Assembly: GCA_016200325.1 (NCBI GenBank)
Contig: JACQEZ010000015.1
Coordinates: 30,497-94,496, forward strand
DNA length: 64,000 nucleotides
Source of the DNA: Candidatus Manganitrophaceae bacterium
GTDB taxonomy: Bacteria > Nitrospirota > Nitrospiria > SBBL01 > Manganitrophaceae
Direction of reading: 5' to 3'
In this document: positions 61,982 to 64,000 of the stretch, one piece after another
How positions within the stretch are numbered: the first letter of the stretch is position 1
Layout: each line of letters opens with the position of its first letter
Translations under genes and position numbers: made by a program
Notes under the pieces: model-generated
Database searches by the model: none
What the model was told of the DNA's origin: nothing
Seen by the model: only the letters and a program-made list of their open reading frames with translations

Positions 61982-62758
61982 TTAAAACCGAAGTGACAAC
62001 CCTGCGAACGGACCGGCCAGACGAAGCCTCTCCTCGATCGTGTCACTGGCGTTTCTCGTGCGGAAGTCCTCATATCGGTATCCTCCAACGATGCTGAAAT
62101 TTTTAAACGGGATGATCTTGATACCGGCCTCTCCATCGATGAAATAACCATAGGGGGTGTTCGGAATCCCGGAGCCTCTGGCGTATAGAATGATCCATTG
62201 GATCGGATTGATATCGAGCGCGAAGCCGATCGAGGCCATTGGGGTAAGCCGACTCTCCTCCACGTGTTGGGAAAAGTTGTTCACCGCTCCATCGACAGAA
62301 AGAACTGTGTGAGCGGCCCGCACATCGACCAGCGTGCCGAGCTTGACGAGGCCGTGGGAGAGGTCGATGAACTGCCAGATCCACCCGAGGATGTACATTT
62401 GGAAGTCCAGCTCCGAATCGACACGCGCGCCGAGCGTAAACGTCCGATCTCGGATGTTAATGGTTCTATCCAGGGTTCTTTCACTGTCCCACTTTGCCCA
62501 GGCCACATCGAAAAACAAATTGCTCTTCGGTCCCGTATACCAGGTGAACCTCCCCTCAGGAAAATTCTTATTACCTAAGTCGAGATCTCTTTCCAGATTG
62601 ATCTCGGTTCCACGGACCTGGTCATCGAACCTCGCGCTTGCTTTCAGATGCGTAAACCAGTAACGGCCTTCAAATTCCAGGGCGATATCGCTTTCAGCCG
62701 CATGAGCGGACGAGGCAATCGCGAGTATCATCAGAAATGAGAATAGTATTTTAATCAT
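61982..62758 (-). CDS. Outer-membrane beta-barrel protein
   Basis: Seen: 258 residues, signal peptide cleaved near AHA-AE, then alternating amphipathic strands (ALEFEGRYWFTHLKASARF, NLFFDVAWAKW, FSIVGGYRYEDF) and a C-terminal GLSLRF whose final Phe fits BAM recognition. About ten strands estimated, so perhaps a small pore or enzyme barrel. AAGGAG precedes the ATG, which overlaps the preceding small gene as ATGA. No specific family is recognised. Confidence 0.83.
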   Translation of the reverse strand: MIKILFSFLMILAIASSAHAAESDIALEFEGRYWFTHLKASARFDDQVRGTEINLERDLDLGNKNFPEGRFTWYTGPKSNLFFDVAWAKWDSERTLDRTINIRDRTFTLGARVDSELDFQMYILGWIWQFIDLSHGLVKLGTLVDVRAAHTVLSVDGAVNNFSQHVEESRLTPMASIGFALDINPIQWIILYARGSGIPNTPYGYFIDGEAGIKIIPFKNFSIVGGYRYEDFRTRNASDTIEERLRLAGPFAGLSLRF

Positions 62759-62970
62759 TTTTTACTCCTTGAAGACGGATTGACAAACAAGTTGATCGGT
62801 ACGGGAATTTCCTTGTCGTCGGTAAATAAGACAATGGGGTCCGAGGGTGCGTTCTCCTCAAGAGGTCGATTACGGCAACGGTGTAAAGGTGTAAATCGAG
62901 GGTCACTCATGTCGATGGAATAATAATTCATTGTATTGTAAGGAGCGATGAAGGGAACTAGGGGCGGCAT
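62755..62970 (-). CDS. Small hypothetical protein coupled to the beta-barrel gene
   Basis: Seen: 71 residues, no signal peptide from this start (ATG 62970), ending IPVPINLFVNPSSRSKK and stopping in an ATGA overlap with the beta-barrel gene. That overlap is the main support. Neither the ATG at 62970 nor the upstream in-frame codons to 63096 has a good ribosome site, so the start is uncertain. A spurious frame is possible. Confidence 0.4.
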   Translation of the reverse strand: MPPLVPFIAPYNTMNYYSIDMSDPRFTPLHRCRNRPLEENAPSDPIVLFTDDKEIPVPINLFVNPSSRSKK

Positions 62971-63085
62971 TACAATGCGGCGGAAAAAAGTTTCACGCAC
63001 GTATCTTGAATGGGCGAGAAGGAAGGAGAGTAGGAGAAGTGCGCCGGGAGACCGGCAGAGGGTAGAAGGTGAACGTCCTTTATGA

Positions 63086-63418
63086 GAGCATCTCAAACCC
63101 CGGGGTGAGGGTCGAGACTCGAAAAAACCGGGAGCTGGAGGTCGGTCCCAGGGGCCTTCCGAGGGTGCGTGTACTCGATCGGAACAACCGAGTGGTTCAC
63201 GACCGCCCCAGAATCCCAGTCAACCCGAGACAGCGTCCTACCCAATCCGGCCCGGCTGGGTGGTGGCGTTTGTCGGAGAGAGAGGCCTGATTGAAGGTGC
63301 TTCTGTTCGGGAGGGGATCTTCCGGAAAGGCCACTGGGTTTTCACGTTGGAGAATGGGATGACACTGATCGATACCGAGGTTCTCTCCATGGGAGCGGTC
63401 ACGGACGGGTGTGGCTAG
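63086..63418 (+). pseudogene. Probable remnant of an accessory gene without start codon
   Basis: An open frame of 110 codons without an early ATG, GTG or TTG. The first half is Gln/Pro/Ser-rich; the second half looks like real protein, with GWVVAFVGERGLIEGASVRE, a FTLENGMTLIDTE stretch and a stop at 63416. A GTG at 63260 could start a 52-residue piece. The frame upstream stops at 63083 while another frame (from 63069) continues, suggesting a frameshift. No family recognised. Confidence 0.4.
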
Positions 63419-63670
63419 GCGCCTGGACGGTGAAAGAATGGGGCCTCGATGGGGGTCGATGCATCTTCCCCGGTCCTTCTGAAGCAGACTGAAAATGAGA
63501 ACAGCGCCCGCTTCAGCTTTGATGCCCGCTCAAAGACAAAGCCCCCTTCAATTTCCTTACCTTTCCATTCCATTGTAAATGGCCTTCGCATTTTTATTAT
63601 GTGGGCTTCGGTCCGAAATTCAAATACCCAAAAACTGGCTTAATCATGAGACATCTCTGAGAGAGTCGCC

Positions 63671-63832
63671 ATGGAGATCTCAGGCCATAAAACCCGGTCT
63701 GTCTTCGACCGGTACAATATCGTCGATGAAAATGACCTCTCGGAAGCCGTCCGTCGCCTTCAAAAGAATCCTGCTTTCTCTCTCCGAACTCGTCTCTCCC
63801 CGTCTAACATCTCTTACTTCGATCTCAAATAG
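63671..63832 (+). pseudogene. C-terminal fragment of a tyrosine recombinase/integrase
   Basis: In frame with the ATG at 63671, [18 protein letters not shown] is the C-terminal signature of phage-type tyrosine recombinases, with the catalytic His/Arg-containing HKTRS turn and the nucleophile Tyr in FDRY, followed by [12 protein letters not shown]. The preceding SERVA codons (63656-63670) also match, then a TGA at 63647-63649 ends the homology. The rest of the gene is absent or scrambled. It lies 91 bases from the 3' end of tRNA-Arg(CCU). Confidence 0.85.
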
Positions 63833-63923
63833 GTTCTTTATTTTTTTTGAAATAAAAATCTCTTTAAATGAGCACAATCGGGAGTTCGACCTTGCAAGTG
63901 ATTTTGTCAGTCTTTGAAAGAAT

Positions 63924-64000
63924 TGGTGCCCCCGGGGTGATTTGAACACCCGGCACGCGGTTTAGGAAACCGCTGCTCTATCCACCTGAGCTACGGGGGC
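63924..64000 (-). tRNA. tRNA-Arg (anticodon CCU)
   Basis: The minus strand folds as a complete tRNA: acceptor GCCCCCG/CGGGGGC, D-arm GCTC-AGGTGGATA-GAGC, anticodon stem GCGGT/ACCGC with loop TTCCTAA (anticodon CCU, reads AGG), and a T-arm with GTTCAAATC. Encoded CCA lies at 63924-63926. The 5' base falls on position 64000, so the upstream promoter is outside the window. Confidence 0.97.

Noticed and set aside
60838..62151. Longer 437-residue version of the hydrolase
   Set aside because: The 65 extra N-terminal codons cross the end of the beta-barrel gene and hide the lipobox signal peptide; ATG 61956 has a GGAGG site.
63680..63949. Minus-strand frame of 89 codons beside the tRNA
   Set aside because: It runs antisense to the recognisable integrase tail and begins inside the tRNA gene; the plus strand carries the real homology.

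Overview
The window comes from a GC-rich, Gram-negative-type bacterium. Evidence for an outer membrane is four or five lipobox-bearing lipoproteins, a beta-barrel protein ending in Phe and a secreted cytochrome c. The complete 14-subunit NADH:quinone oxidoreductase (nuoC and nuoD fused), the diheme cytochrome c and the many PAS sensors suggest a respiring, probably free-living organism. I suspect Nitrospirota (the Manganitrophus/Nitrospira type), but this is inference from gene content; no rRNA or other phylogenetic marker is present.

Layout. 1-9.5 kb: end of a diheme cytochrome c gene, a lone groES, a DUF488 gene, a methyltransferase, a hairpin-rich MITE-like block with 46-bp inverted ends, a tenA-thiD-HAD phosphatase operon for thiamin pyrimidine salvage, a GNAT acetyltransferase and a MASE1-PAS histidine kinase. 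9.6-24.3 kb: nuoABCDEFGHIJKLMN in canonical order, tightly packed, with two REP-like hairpins in the only sizeable downstream gaps. 24.4-28.1 kb: a TPR-like protein, a polyprenol-phosphate glycosyltransferase with a GT87-like membrane partner, and an HdeD-like protein. 28.4-35.1 kb: a DNA-damage block, with a UdgX-type uracil-DNA glycosylase next to a self-contained lexA-imuA-imuB-dnaE2 mutagenesis cassette under an unusual palindromic operator. 35.3-54.3 kb: a surface/secretome region with two related Fn3 proteins, small lipoproteins, a large HExxH metallopeptidase with CARDB domains, a lipoprotein with a collagen-like stalk carrying a seven-repeat propeller, and a DUF4382 lipoprotein. Interleaved are a PilZ protein, a six-PAS kinase/NarL regulator pair whose kinase has an in-frame stop, and two gene remnants. 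54.6-62.9 kb: a single-domain receiver, a ribbon-helix-helix-like peptide, an MFS transporter, a REC-PAS-GGDEF-EAL protein, a pectinacetylesterase-like lipoprotein and a beta-barrel. 63-64 kb: decayed DNA holding the C-terminus of a tyrosine recombinase, 91 bp from tRNA-Arg(CCU), the likely scar of an integrative element.

How parts work together. The Nuo complex links NADH and quinone, forward or in reverse. UdgX and the ImuABC cassette form a uracil-repair and error-prone-synthesis block, the cassette under LexA control. The PAS/GGDEF/PilZ/REC proteins form a c-di-GMP and two-component layer beside surface proteins that look suited to adhesion or matrix. The most unusual items are the kinase with a stop codon exactly in its GMRERA motif although the remaining 42 codons and the ATGA coupling are intact, the noncanonical LexA box overlapping the lexA start codon, the collagen-stalk propeller lipoprotein, and the integrase scar.
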